From the NCBI GenBank assembly GCA_030704615.1, contig CM060734.1, forward strand, positions 24,924,001-24,988,000: 64,000 nucleotides of DNA. Direction: 5' to 3'. Under the pieces are notes generated by a model. It was not told the DNA's origin. It saw nothing but the letters and a program-made list of their open reading frames with translations, and made no database searches. The position numbers and the translations under genes are program-made. The DNA is from Takakia lepidozioides. Taxonomy: Eukaryota > Streptophyta > Takakiopsida > Takakiales > Takakiaceae. Of the stretch, positions 42,696 through 54,535 are shown piece by piece (position 1 is the stretch's first letter; each line of letters starts with the position of its first letter).

Positions 42696-43560
42696 GGGGG
42701 GGGGGGGGGGGGGCACAAACAGTGTGCGATGCCGCACACTGTTTCGTGCTTCCACTTAGGTGTGATTCATGCCTGAAAGAAACTCCTGGAGGGGTACATT
42801 TCGAAAGCAAAAAACAAAAGTGAAGAGGGGCACAGTCAGTGTGCGGTGCCGCACACTGTTTCGTGCTTCCACTTAGGTGTGATTCATGCCTGTAAGACAC
42901 ATCTGGAGGGGTACATTTCGTAAGCAAAAAATAGAAGTGAAGAGGGGCACAAACAGTGTGCGGTGCCGCACACTGTTTCGTGCTTCCATTGTGCAATGTT
43001 TGAAGTCTGGGGGAACAAATGTGGGTGGCTACATCTCACAAAGAAAACAACTTTGATGACATGCAGAAACAGTGTGCGGCACCGCACACTGCTTTCTACT
43101 TCCACATATGTCATCCTCAATAGTTTGAATCTTGACCTATGATCATCGTTTCGAAGCAATTTGGAGGGGCAGAAACAGTGTGCGGTGCCGCACACTGTTT
43201 TCAACTTCCATTTCAGGGTGCTTGAATTCTGCCGGCATGATTTGAATGGCTGTCTTTCACTCCAAAATTGCTACTTTCTGAAGGGAGACAGATAGTGTGC
43301 GGCACTGCACACCCTCTCCTGCATCCACAATCCTCTAATTCACACGTCCATGTCTCTTCGTTTGCACATGAAAACCCTACCAGGAGCTGTGACAGAAAGA
43401 TGAGTTTCAAATCGCAACGTGCAATATCACTCTGCAGGCTACTTAGACACATGAAAGAGATTGTTTTCTGCTTCTCCCGGATCAAAAGGCGAACCAAAAA
43501 CAAACACGGCCAGACAGCTGCGAGAGTGTGCAGTGCCGCACACTCTCCCAGCATAACTTA
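42696..43560. repeat. Second palindrome array: core TGCGGYRCCGCA with AGTG/CACT flanks
   Basis: Starts with a run of about 20 G (42698-42713). Palindromes of the form AGTGTGCGGTGCCGCACACT lie near 42719, 42839, 42954, 43070, 43178, 43294 (degenerate) and 43525, spaced 105-230 bp. The first three repeat units (about 115 bp) are tandem copies sharing CGTGCTTCCACTTAGGTGTG. The central 12 bp are the same as in the array at 10208-11177, while the outer arms are entirely different. Confidence 0.9.
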
Positions 43561-43564
43561 TCAC

Positions 43565-44048
43565 AAGAAGAAAAGCAGAAACACGACAGCACTTCTACAT
43601 GCCTTTGTGCTGCAGGCGAAGTCTCTCCAATCGTCAGGTCCACTTTCCGCTTGACAGTGCTTTCAACGCCGATCATTTTCTGAAACCTCTCTTCCATCCT
43701 CTTGTCAAGAATGTGCTTCTGCATGAGGCGAGCATCAACGTCATCTTCGGGGTCCGAGTCGCCCTCCGATGCTGTCTCGTCCTCACCCTTTCTGCGCATG
43801 CTAGGTGGCTGTTCGTCTATTTGGAGATCATTTGCCTGCATTGCCAGTCTCTCCTCAATGCCATGTCTTCCCTCCATCATCTCTTCTTCCTCCTTGCCCT
43901 CTTCGTTTACGGTTTGCAGTCTCATCCTCTCTCGTGCTCTCTTCCTAGCCTTGCTGCTTGTGAAGTACAATGACTTCCTTCTCTTTTTCCTCTGAAAACA
44001 AACTCTCCCCTCACTGCCTCTCGAGCTCTCTAGTTTGACGGTTTGCAA
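43565..44048 (-). CDS. Charged, coiled-coil-like ORF next to palindrome array 2
   Basis: Minus-strand frame open 44048-43482; the convincing part ends about 43610 (TVKRKVDLTIGETSPAAQR). Rich in Lys/Arg, then Glu/Met/Asp (RKARKRARERMRLQTV, EEEEMMEGRHGIEERL, DSDPEDDVDARLMQKHIL). This pattern suggests a nuclear, basic-acidic protein with helical segments. It may be the first exon of a multi-exon gene that continues through the palindrome array, as introns of the related cassette do. Function unknown. Confidence 0.45.
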
Positions 44049-44318
44049 ACAACAGATTCACTTGCTATGCAAACTGTTGGCAAATGAATGGGGTCATGAG
44101 CAAATATGTGTTTAGCTCATCCACACTGCAAAAGTCCGTTCATCCACGTGTCTCTCTGTAGTTCGGGTTTAAAGTAATTATCGGCAGCGGCGGCGTGGGC
44201 GTACTTCGACGGCTATTCATTCATTGGGGTGTGGGTGGTAACAATCTGACAAAAGTAAGGAGGCCGCCTCCACAAAACCATTCCCGGGATACTCGTGAAG
44301 GCTTGTTTTTCTTAAATA

Positions 44319-46036
44319 TGTCGGACAATCAATGGGAGACGACATTGGCCTTCAAACTCAAAATCCAATGTCCAAAATGGTTCCATGCAGTGTTTGACAG
44401 TTGCTATAAGACATGCAAGCCACCCCACATTTCGTACGTGGCTCCCGATGTGGTTGGGAGGGCTGGAGTAAATGCGCCACCATCGATCCAATGTTCCCTC
44501 CACTTGTCGGGCGCCATGGCGTAATCCATGTTTTGATGGTTAATGCATGGTTTCAGGGATCATGGACTTGTTCTCCACGGTTTCCTCTTGGTCTGATTCG
44601 GAATTGGATGTGGCCGGATGGACTCTAATGAACAAGGTTGTAATAAAATTCAGCAAGTTTAGGGGGTCGACTGTTGTGACACAACACACAAGCACTGTGC
44701 GTAGTGTGTCATTGAGTCACTTCCTGTTCTTCAAATATTGGTGTGTTGCCACTTCGTCCCTGCGGGAAATGAATGGCCTCCTCCTTGGATTCTGAAGCAT
44801 GTTTCTACGCGGACCAGCAATGTGTTCCCTTGAGTGCGTCCGTGGATGACGAGGGCTTCGCTGTGGTTGGGGAAGACGTTCTCGCATCGCAATTCAAATT
44901 TGAAATCGGCACATGCAATGTTCTGGAGGAGATTTATAATGCTGACGGAGGTATGGCCCGGACTCACCTTCGCCTTCCCACTAAATCGGGAGCATGTAAG
45001 GAATGGAAAGTTCGTGCCGGTAGATACCGGGTGCATGAGGCTCAAAGAAAAGAGACCGGTGCCTCCATGGTCACACCTTGCACTGCGGCTTCTATTGTTC
45101 TCGATCGAAGGTTTGTGGTCATAAAGGACGAGGCAACACCCTCCACGACGTTCGTGACATTGTCCGATTCCTCGGAGGACGATGTGTCGGAGATTCCTGG
45201 TGGCCCAGCTCCTGCTCCTGGGAGGGACACTGACGTTGAGGAGATCAGAAGTGTCACTCCAAAACTCAAAGCTCTCTATGGCGTTGGTGGGAGGAAAAGT
45301 GAGCTGCGGCTAATTGATTGGGATGGTTTCCCAATCCAACGAGTTTGATACCTGCCCGGGGCCTTCAACGGGGATGTTATGTTTGAACTCGATCCACCAA
45401 CCTCATCGGGTGGGCTTGCGGGTCTCTTGCAGGGAATGGACAAGAAGTACGATGGACACCCATGGTGCAAAACAAAAACTACAAATATTCATAATGACGA
45501 TGATTTGTTGTTCCGGAGGTCGGTCTGCATCGGTCACGTTCGGTGCCTCAATGGCAATTGCCCAGGGAGGCGTGGCCAAAGCTCTTCAAATGAGACTGAG
45601 TGGGAGGGTTTTGCGGACAATCCTTTAATGCCAAGTCGTGCCCCTCCAGTCAACAACACCTTCGTCTGCATGTATTGCAAGGTCGCCCCATCATGTGTAG
45701 CACTATGCCATGCCCGTATGTATTATGTGACACACCGCTGCAAGACGATGACCCGTGCCTACATACATATTGGAAGTCATGAGCATCCACTGTCGAAAGG
45801 GGGATGTAGAGAAAGCATCGACATTTCAAAGGCCCTTGTGAAGGAGGAATTCTACAACACTCCCTCTGCAAAACCGTCTGCAATTGCGCTTGCCGCCAGT
45901 AAAACATTTCTTGTCAAGCACATCCTGGCGGGGGAAGATCAGTCCTGTGTGAAACTGGAGGGGAGTTCGCTTGAAGCAGTGATGGACCACTTCTCCATTC
46001 TTAGCTCTCCAAATATCCAAAACCAGGTAAATGCGT
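44319..46036 (+). pseudogene. MULE transposase N-terminal half, copy 3
   Basis: The main frame starts with ATG at 44773. It contains FVTLSDSSEDDVSEIP (the SUMO-interaction-like motif of copy 1), HPWCKTKTTNIHNDD, CIGHVRCLNGNCPG, FVCMYCKVAPSCVALCHAR and YIHIGSHEHPLSKGG (GCM1/WRKY-like zinc region), then FSILSSPNIQNQVNALRMG. An in-frame TGA at 45346-45348 interrupts it where copy 1 reads VQYLP. Upstream frames (44319-44524 and about 44562-44660, ending DLFSTVSSWSDSELDVAGW) may be earlier exons. The core DDE domain is absent: coding similarity stops at 46036, where the 10-mer satellite begins. Confidence 0.75.
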
Positions 46037-46990
46037 TGAGAATGGGTCCGGGTCCCTCACAGCCCGTCACAGCCCGTCACAGCCCCAAAGGCCATGGGCA
46101 CAGCCTGTCACAGCCCCTCACAGCCCGTCACAGCCCCAAAGGCCTCAGGCACGGCCTGTCACAGCCCGTCACAGCCTCAAAGGCCTCAGGCACGGCCTGT
46201 CACAGCCCCTCACAGCCCGTCACAGCCTCAAAGGCCTCAGGCACGGCCTGTCACAGCCCGTCACAGCCCGTCACAGCCCCAAAGGCCTCAGGCACGGCCT
46301 GTCACAGCCGGTCACAGCCCGTCACAGCCTCAAAGGCCTCAGGCACGGCCGGTCACAGCCCCACAGGCCTCAGGGCACAGCCTGTCACAGCCCCGCACAG
46401 CCCGTCATAGCCCCAAAGGCCTCAGGCACGGCCTGTCACAGCCCCTCACAGCCCGTCACAGCCTCAAAGGCCTTAGGCACGGCCTGTCACAGCCTGTCAC
46501 AGCCCATCACAGCCCCACAGGCCTTAGGGCACAACCTGTCATAGCCCCAAAGGCCACTGGGCACAGCCTGTCACAGCCCCTCACAGCCCCTCACAGCTCG
46601 CCACAGCCTAACACAGCCCGTCACAGCCCCACAGGGCACAGGGCACAGCCTGTCACAGCTCGCCACAGCCTGTCACAGCCCCTCATAGCCCGTCACAGCT
46701 TGCCACAGCCTGTCACAGCCCGTCACAGCCCCACAGGCCACAGGGCACAGCCCATCAAAGCCCATCACAGCCTGTCACAGCTTGCCACAGCCTGTCATAG
46801 CCCGTCACAGCCCCACAGGCCACAGGGCACAGCCTGTCACAGCCCCTCACAGCCCGTCACAGCTCGCCACAGCCTGACACAGCCCGTCACAGCCCCACAG
46901 GGCACATGGCATAGCCTGTCACAGCCCATCACAGCCCATCACAGCCTGTCACAGCTTGCCACAGCCTGTCACAGCCTGTCACAGCCCCAT
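46037..46990 (+). repeat. CACAGCC-type 10-mer satellite
   Basis: About 90 units of TCACAGCCCG/TCACAGCCCC with higher-order insertions of AAAGGCCTCAGGCACGGCC. It is fused in frame to the broken transposase, and because the unit lacks stop codons in several frames it gives long artificial ORFs (SQPVTARHSP-type repeats). The complement of its unit forms the array at 19782-20050. Confidence 0.92.
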
Positions 46991-48490
46991 CCATGGCCGC
47001 TCTGGCAGTTTAGCCATTTCTCCAAGGGGTTTAGCCACGCCAAGCTAGGGTTTGTGTCTCTTGGACTCTAGGCTTCTTTCCACCGAGCTATGGCGGCTGT
47101 GAGGGAATCAGCAAGGTATCATTGCTCTTTCGGCTCCCACACACCACCATAGTAGCCCTAAGCCATGAGGTGGTTGCCACAAACCAAGCCTTCTTTCTCA
47201 CTTAGCCTCCCCAAACACGCCACTAAACTCAATGGCAAACAACCAAGCCCTGCTGGTTCCCAGCCCTTGTGAGCACTCATTCAAGCCTCATTGGCCATAA
47301 CATCTGTCTTAGAGCCTATTCCAGCCCTCTACACCTGTTGCTTCAAGAGTTGCGCTCTCAAGCTTGAAGTTGAAACCCCAACTCACATAGGCCCTACAAG
47401 TGCTTTTCTTTCACTCCAAGTGGAAACCAGCCCTAGACCTTCCATTCTAGCTCTCTAAGGCTTGAAAACAAGAGCCTCAATGGGCTGAAGGCATGCTCCA
47501 CACATGCCCCACTCTCACCATAAGAGAATCAGCTCCTTTGCTTCATTTCTTGCACCCACAAACCTGAAAATACAATCTTCAGCAGGCTGAAAGCATGCTC
47601 TACATGCCCTACAGGGAAACCAGCCCCTTCCTTCCTTTCTTGCACTTCCACACCTAAAAGTGCAAGCCTTCACCAGGCTGATAGCATGCTCCACACATAC
47701 ATTGCCCTCACATAAGGGAAGTCAGCCCTTCCCTCTTCCTTGCTTGCCCTCCAAGCTTGAAGATGGAAGCTTCAATGAGCTGAATACATGCTCCACACAT
47801 GCAACCTCTTCACACAAGAGATATCAGCCCCCTATCTTGGCTCCTTGGCTCCTTGATGCTCTCTAAGACAAGACTAAGCACTCCACAGCCTTTGCCAAGC
47901 TCCTGAAACCCTAAGGCTTACATTTCCAGCCACAAGACACTTCTCTTGTGGTGCAAGAGCTCTTCTTCCAAGCTCTGAAACCCTAGGTGCACATTCCATG
48001 GCCTTGCCGCACCTCTTAGCTCCTGTTCCAGCCCTGCTCTTGCCATGACAAGAGCCCTCTCAATGTTGAAGCTCGAGATTGAAACCCAATCTCACCATAC
48101 TCCACAAAGTGCACTGATTTGCCCCAAGCCAAATCAGCCCTTTCGCTTGGTCTTGCAATCCTTCACACAATGAAAGCTCGCATTCCCAAGTCCAGTTCTC
48201 AGCTTTGCCACCAAAGCCACTATAACCTGCTCTTGACTGGTCTTCTTCCCAATCGTGCTTGTTCATGCATGTACACAATCTGAAACCATCAAGGTGCTCT
48301 GGAATTACCTGCAGCATGGTGCTTTCATCTCTGAAGCTGAAGATCGAATGCCAAGGTCTACCACCTCGTAACCCACATCGCCTCCGCTTCTAACAACCAA
48401 GAGCTCCACGGTGCTCCTTGCATAACAACTTGGTTTCTCTCATTCTCAAGCAAAAACCACAAGTGCTACAATTAACTCGTATCTGGCACT
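46991..48490 (-). repeat. Degenerate ~110-bp repeats, no gene
   Basis: From about 47460 to 47880, four or five diverged units share GGCTGAARGCATGCTCCACA and TTGCTTGC/CTTGCAC words. The rest is C/A-rich with no recognised coding sequence. It probably represents the internal non-coding part of the minus-strand LTR element that starts at 48834. Confidence 0.5.
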
Positions 48491-48492
48491 CA

Positions 48493-48834
48493 CAGATACG
48501 AGCTCATCTTTCTCGAGTGATAAAGAAGAAGAATACAAGCACGAGCTCACAAATCTGAAGCATAAACTCATGCATATATAACCTCATCACTCAAATACAA
48601 GTCAAGCCAAGTGCACCCCACGCCATGGGGAATCCACACTACGGCGCCATAGCTAGGCGCGGTGAGGCTCAACTCGAGAAAGATGAGCCTTCCGCGCTTG
48701 CCATGAAGATAACCACTCCAGGGCCTAAATCTGCCTTGACCCCTGGATTGACACTTGGGCCAATCCCAAATGTCAATATGTAAAAGCTAGCTATTTCCTA
48801 GCTAGTTCCACACTAGTGGTAAAATAACTTGACA
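48493..48834 (-). mobile_element. LTR, minus strand, same family as 2953/26809/38640
   Basis: On the minus strand begins TGTCAAGTTATTTTACC and contains CATCTTTCTCGAGTTGAGCC and TATCACTCGAGAAAGATGAG, followed by TGAGTGCCAGA as after the 26809 LTR. The internal region would therefore run towards lower coordinates. Confidence 0.65.
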
Positions 48835-49825
48835 TTTCTTAGAGAAGATAAGAAAATAGTAAATTGTAGTGTGCAATATATGAATTATTTTCTTGGTATT
48901 CGAATTAAGTGTTGCAGCTATATATTCAGATTCCGGCTTGGTTGCTAATTTACCATTTGTACGAATATCTTTAATGTTTTAAAAAAAAAAATATTGTTGG
49001 TTTTTTCAGTTGACTTCGTAAATTTTTTATATATGTGTTCAATTCTAAATTAAATAATCCAATAAATTTATTGAATGAAATATTTACATTAACATCCATT
49101 TTATTCAAATATATCGTTTGTTATCTTTCCATATCGTCTTGTATCGTCATCTAAGTCTTGTTGAAAAGGTTCTAAAATCACAGTTGAATGCATGGGAGGT
49201 AATGGCTAATGAAAACGATATACTGCTTGATTTTTTTCGTACAAGTTCGTTCGTGTCGATGAATATAGATCATCATGAATTAGAATTGTAAACTATAAAT
49301 GATATTAAATAAGAAATATATGATAAATAATTAAAAATCTTAAAAATATGAATATAAAAATAAATTGATTTTGTAATATTAATATTAGTAGATGTGATAT
49401 AATTTGATGGATCTAAAGGGACCTGAAGGGATCTAAGATCTGAGAAAAACTAGAGGTTTTCAAAAGTTGAAAACATATGGATATTACTAGACTGAAAAAT
49501 TCTTTTAATAATTAAATATCTAAATTAAAACACACTGTAATCAGTGTTCTAAGAAGTTTATCGTATGGAAGTTTCAATCTGTAGAAGTTAATACAATTAT
49601 ATTATATATTATAAACTCATTTTGGTGTTGATTTGTTGCTATCTTCTTGAAATTGTTGTATATCATTGAAAAAATAGTGTAATTAATCAATATATTTATT
49701 CTACAAAAAAATTCTCAAAGTCAATCTCCAATTCTTCTTCAATTTATTATATATATCTATATGTGCCTTATGGTGTAATCGGGGTTTTAGTTTTTTTCCC
49801 CAAATATTGAATAATAAAATTCATC
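48835..49825. other. Very AT-rich stretch without a gene
   Basis: About 1 kb of strongly AT-rich DNA with no supported ORF. Holds TTGATGGATCTAAAGGGACC at about 49404, repeated at about 50259. Confidence 0.5.
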
Positions 49826-50160
49826 ATGGCCTCTGCCTGCATGAGCGCAGGGGCAGTGCAGGAGTCAGCTTGTGCTGACTCCGAATGGCACATCGAGCGG
49901 ACTACTTCAGGGTCTAGAGTTGGTTGCGCGGCAGTGAGGGTCATCAGTTATGAAAAGTGTAAGTCCAGGATAGCCAAAGGCTCAGCGGGCACCCCAGCTC
50001 CGAAGATTGATTGGGCCATATATGTCCAAGGAGTTTAGGACGTACAAATTTTGGTTCTGCCTGGATGATATCACTGCCTCTGTGAATGGTACCGTCTGCG
50101 AGTCCTGCATTGCTAAGCCTCCCCCACCCACCATTTGGCCAGTGCGGGTGGGACCCCTGT
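49826..50160 (+). pseudogene. MULE transposase fragment, copy 4
   Basis: The plus strand gives EWHIERTTSGSRVGCAAVRV, SYEKCKSRIAKGSAGTPAPK, then after a frame change TYKFWFCLDD and PPPPTIWPVRVGP. These match the segment before the SWIM region of copy 1 (HIERTTAGSRVKCTAIRATN, FWFCPDD, PPPPSIWPVKVG). It is a small island inside AT-rich DNA and ends in an A run near 50163. Confidence 0.75.
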
Positions 50161-51180
50161 TTTAAAAAAAAAACTTAAATTATTATTATTATAACAAATA
50201 GTTCTTAATTTGCAACTCAATCGTTTTTAAAAATAATAATTTTTTATTTGTATATAAGTTGATGGATCTAAAGGGACCTGAAGGGATCTGAGATCTGAAA
50301 AAACTAAAACTACCATCGAGTGAGCGGCTGCTGCCATTGCAGGGGACACATAGGCCCATATGCCTGGCAGGGGACACATAGGCCCATATGCCCAAGATGC
50401 TGGAGGCTGTGGTGCACTCATAGTGGTCAATGATGGTCCATCATTATTATTTCCAGCACTGCTGACAAACATCACCCTTGTTTGTTTACCACCTGTATAC
50501 ATGCCAAATATGAATAAGCACTGTTTTCTATCACTGGACGTTAAAGAAACTTTATCTTTATCTTATCTTATCACAAACATTCCAGCAAATTGAAGCAAAA
50601 GCAGCACCATTAATGTTACAACCACAAGAGAAAGAATTTCATCACTCCTTGATCTCATTCTGCTTTACCCAACTAGGTAGGACCTATGGTGGACGGCAAC
50701 AGCAATCAAGTCTACGGATATAACTCATTCTGTTTCTTGCTTATGTGGAAGATCTTTTGGACGATGTACATTAATCGTCCAACTTACTTCCTCTGCCAGC
50801 TGGACGAAACGCCCATACTAGTCGGATGAACATCTCCCCATAACTCATGTTGATCAGGTTGCATTTGTTCTGTACACCCTCCAGCAGACCCCATATTAAA
50901 TACCTCTTACTCTATGCATGGTCTAGGTACTTGCCGACCCTACCCTAGAGAAACTCTGTGGTGCTGTACCATTTTGGCAAAGAAACCGGCAGATCTATAT
51001 GTCGCTGTATTCAGACTTCAGGAGCCATCCGGCCCTTTAAGTGTCGATCAGTAATTACTGTGCACCATGACCGGCTGTAATTCAATCATCTGAGCCCTAC
51101 AACTTGTGAAATACAACAACTCTGCCTGCCTGTGTCTCATTTATTCACCGTCCTCGTCATCTCTCTGTTCTTTATGGTTC
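50161..51180. other. AT-rich and mixed sequence without a gene
   Basis: Begins with the direct repeat at about 50259-50305 (partner 49404-49450). At about 50338-50393 GGGGACACATAGGCCCATAT occurs twice in tandem. Otherwise no recognised feature. Confidence 0.45.
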
Positions 51181-51690
51181 TCTCTTTGTATTATTAGGCC
51201 TGCCTTGGAGTACGCATCTGCTGTGCGGTCAACAATTCAGACCATGCGAAGTCTCTAGTATACATTTAATTCGCGGTGCTCAAAATTAGCATGTTGGCTT
51301 GGTCTAGAACAGCTAATGTGGCTGTATGGGGCAAGTTTCGCATACCTCCCTTAAGCTCTCAACATGATGAATTCAAGTTCAGATGGTGGGGTCAGTAATT
51401 GCATGTCTAATGCCAGAAACCCTAAGATAATCGACGCTATTTCTTGGAAGTAAGACAGTCCTGTTTAGCAGGCGTCGAACTCTTGCCAGAAAGGGTAGAA
51501 GAAATTTTGGATGAAGCTGACCTGGAGGGGCTTGTGTCAAAAGCCATATTTGAGGCCCAAAGTCTGTCCGATGCAAATGAAGCTAGGCATAAAACTTCCC
51601 AGAACTTGTGTCCAGTCTGTGACATGGGCAGGGACCTTAAGGATGATCTGAAGGGCCTACCTACCCTCGGCACTAGACTAAAATTTAACC
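51181..51690 (+). pseudogene. LINE 3' fragment, copy 1
   Basis: PALEYASAV, FKFRWWGQ and, in the next frame, EARHKTSQNLCPVCDMGRDL with KDDLKGLPTLGTRLKF match the 3' part of the LINE at 59780-60310. Frames are broken by stops. Only the last ~500 bp of the LINE is present. Confidence 0.65.
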
Positions 51691-52251
51691 TCCACTACAA
51701 CACCCCATGGGATTTCCAATCACTATCATTTTCACTATTGACACCTTTCGCTATTATTTCCACTATATAGTGAAGAATTGCTGTTAAGACAGTAACCTCA
51801 ATATGTAATAGTTACACATTTCAATACTGTAGTGAAGTGTTGGAATGTGTGGTATCTAGTACTGACACATTCATCTAGAGAATGACATGTGTAATTGACA
51901 ATAATATAATTAAAATCATATATTATTTTCAAAAAATACCAGTGCATGTGTTGACTGTAGTTTGACTAGAATGGCACGAAACCTGTGAAATGGTTGTAGG
52001 TTGATAAATATCAGTAAACAAAACAACTACAAAATTCACTACTAGAGAAATTGGTTTTTCCTACACCAAGGGTACGTTGACCACAATATAACGACACGTG
52101 GCAGTGCGTGTGAAGGGACCAATTGAACTTAGGACAAAAAGTTAAAACATTACAAAAAGTTGCTTATAGGGTGGCATGGGCACGTTCGATGTACATTGTA
52201 TAGGCCGGGACTTCACGTTTTGTTTGTCTCCTGTCTGTGCCACCATCTGTG
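51691..52251. other. Non-coding, CACTATAG-rich
   Basis: No gene. Contains CACTATATAGTG near 51761 and related words, which recur in large number at 56900-57600 and may mark small non-autonomous DNA elements. Confidence 0.35.
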
Positions 52252-52280
52252 TTTTAGGGTTTAGGGTTTAGGGTTTAGGG
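52252..52280 (+). repeat. Interstitial telomere-like repeat (TTTAGGG)n
   Basis: About four consecutive TTTAGGG units, the Arabidopsis-type plant telomere sequence. Confidence 0.85.
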
Positions 52281-54500
52281 TATGATGCAGAGAGACAGAC
52301 GATGAACATGAGTTGCGCAGAGTTTCATATGGTGGCTATGGTGCCTTCAAGATGCCATTCAAATTAGGTCCTCTTTTGGGGTTTAGAGGATCACCTGGTT
52401 AGAGGAAGTTCGAATGGATGTAGGTACCTATACACGAATGAAGGGTTTGTGTGAACCCGTCCTCCCGGCTTCTCTGCTTTCCACATGGATAGCAGCGTGC
52501 AGAGAGATTATATACCCAAGGCCCTGTCTTCTTCCGGTGAACGGGCGGGCAGCTTCGCATCAAGTAGCATACAACCGGTCAAGGCTGTGGAGCGGCATTG
52601 GATAGCAAGCTTGGCGATTCCGAGCTCCACATGATTGCGAGCGATGGCTTTGACGCCTCCCCTCCATGGACAGCGAAGGAAGGTATGCACATCAAACTTT
52701 TTACGTGCAGTTGTGGGTCTCTGAACTGGGTTCGTCGCAGCAATCGGGGCTCCATCTCGTTCCTCTCATTCCATATATAGAAAGGGTTTGTTCTTACACC
52801 CTAGCAGAATCCAAGTTCAAAGGTTCTTTGGCAACTTCTCTCTTGAGTAGCCCATAATGGTCACTGCTCAAGACAGTCATTTTTACTCAGCGTATCACAA
52901 TGGCATGTCACAATTTTTGCAAGTTAGGGCTAGAGAACGCTGGAAGAAGTCTGCTGCCTTTTATACTATTTTGACAGCTCTTAAATTGACACTCAATTTT
53001 TTTCTTGATGGGCTGAAATACCTTGACCAGCCCTTGAGGTTAGTATCCTGTGGTGACAACAGTTGTAAGGCTATCTCAGAGTTTGATCCGACTCCATAGT
53101 GTGGATGCTCTCTCTTGCTAATAATCATGGAATCTGTTTGTGGTGGTATTACAGGCAATGTCCAAACCAGCCTTGTGGCACAGGTTTGGGTCACCTGCCT
53201 GATGAAAGTGACGATGATGCCCCAACCTTGCATTTCGATTGTCTGGTTTCAATGGACACACTCTTACAGTCATAAAAGAGAGCAAGTAGCTCTCATGGAG
53301 AGTTACCTCACTTACTATCAGAAATGGCACTTTCAACTGAGGTAAGCTTTGCCCCAAGCTTTGGACTGACTGTCTACAGATTGAAAGAGGCTTCCTTCCA
53401 TTTGGCTCCAGTCTCCATCTTTCTATCTCAAATTCGTGTAATAGTACATAATTGTAGCTGACTCAAGCTTCATCTAGTTGCAGCTGTGTGGGAGCAAGCC
53501 ATGGTCAGCTGACTACTGTTAATTTGGTGATTCAGCAAGGGAGGGTAAAACCTTTTTCAGTTCATGGTTTTAGGGCTAAAGCCAGGTGTAGAATGTTGCT
53601 GAAATGGACAATTCTCTGTCTGTGTGTCTCTCCTGGTTCTCACCAGAGAGTGACCCTCTTCAGGAGATGAAGAACATTGTTCCCGCACCTCGGCTCACCA
53701 ACTTTAAGAATCTTGAGGCTGAGCCTAAAGTCCTGACCCTGTTTTCTGGGCAGCTCACACACAACAGGTTGATGCTTGTGTGAAGGGCTTTCTTGAGGAT
53801 ATATGGAAAACCTGAACTAATTGTCAAGTACATTCTCTCTCTATCCCCTAATGGTCTGGTTGTTATGGAAGTCCCTTAATTCCAGATAGTGGGTATCTTG
53901 AAGGTACCACAAGTATTTACTCTACAGTGTAATGACATAATCATTCTGGGCACGAAATACCTGTGCAGATGTGGGTTTGGGCTTTTGATGTATGGATTTG
54001 GATTGAAGAAATCACTCTTACAAGACTTTCTAAATTTGTCGTTAGTGGATGGTGCAGTGGTTGTCGTGAGTGGCTACCTCCCTGCAGTTAATATCAAACA
54101 TGTGAGTAATCTGACAGAGGAGGGAGGAGGGGAGGCCAGGGGAATATGTTTAGAAGACAGAAAGAAAGAAAGGAAGGCTTTACTTGTCTACCATAATCTC
54201 ACGCACATCCTTATAACATGCCACCAGTTAATCGCTCAGGTATGGTTTTGTGCTGAGAGTCTTTCCTTAATAACCAACGGGGGTTCAGAATATGCTGCAG
54301 GTATCTATACTTGGGCTGTGGGGGTTGGGAGGATGAAAGGTAGAGTGTTTGCTGCTAGACAGTGGGGATTTGGTCTGGTGTCTGGGGTAAGCATCATGAG
54401 AAGGTAGGGTAGCATGCATGTCTTGGTTGTCTTTATGGTTGTCCAGGATCTGGTTGGCATAGTTGCAATTCCTAGAAAACAGATCAGTGGAGGTATTCTG
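52281..54500. other. Intron-like sequence with short unassigned frames
   Basis: Several short plus-strand frames look exon-like but are not recognised, for example YLDQPLRLVSCGDNSCKAIS (52857-53099) and MKNIVPAPRLTNFKNLEAEP (about 53670-53780). They could be degraded exons upstream of the helicase remnant or of another gene. Confidence 0.3.
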
Positions 54501-54535
54501 TTTCTGTATGTACCATGATGCGCGGTAGAATGGAG

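Noticed and set aside
42661-43554. Minus- and plus-strand frames across the second palindrome array
   Set aside because: Same reason: translated repeats.
46094-47071. Long open frame of about 325 codons rich in Ser-Gln-Pro-His
   Set aside because: It is translation of the 10-mer satellite, which lacks stop codons in several frames; no start context or domain.
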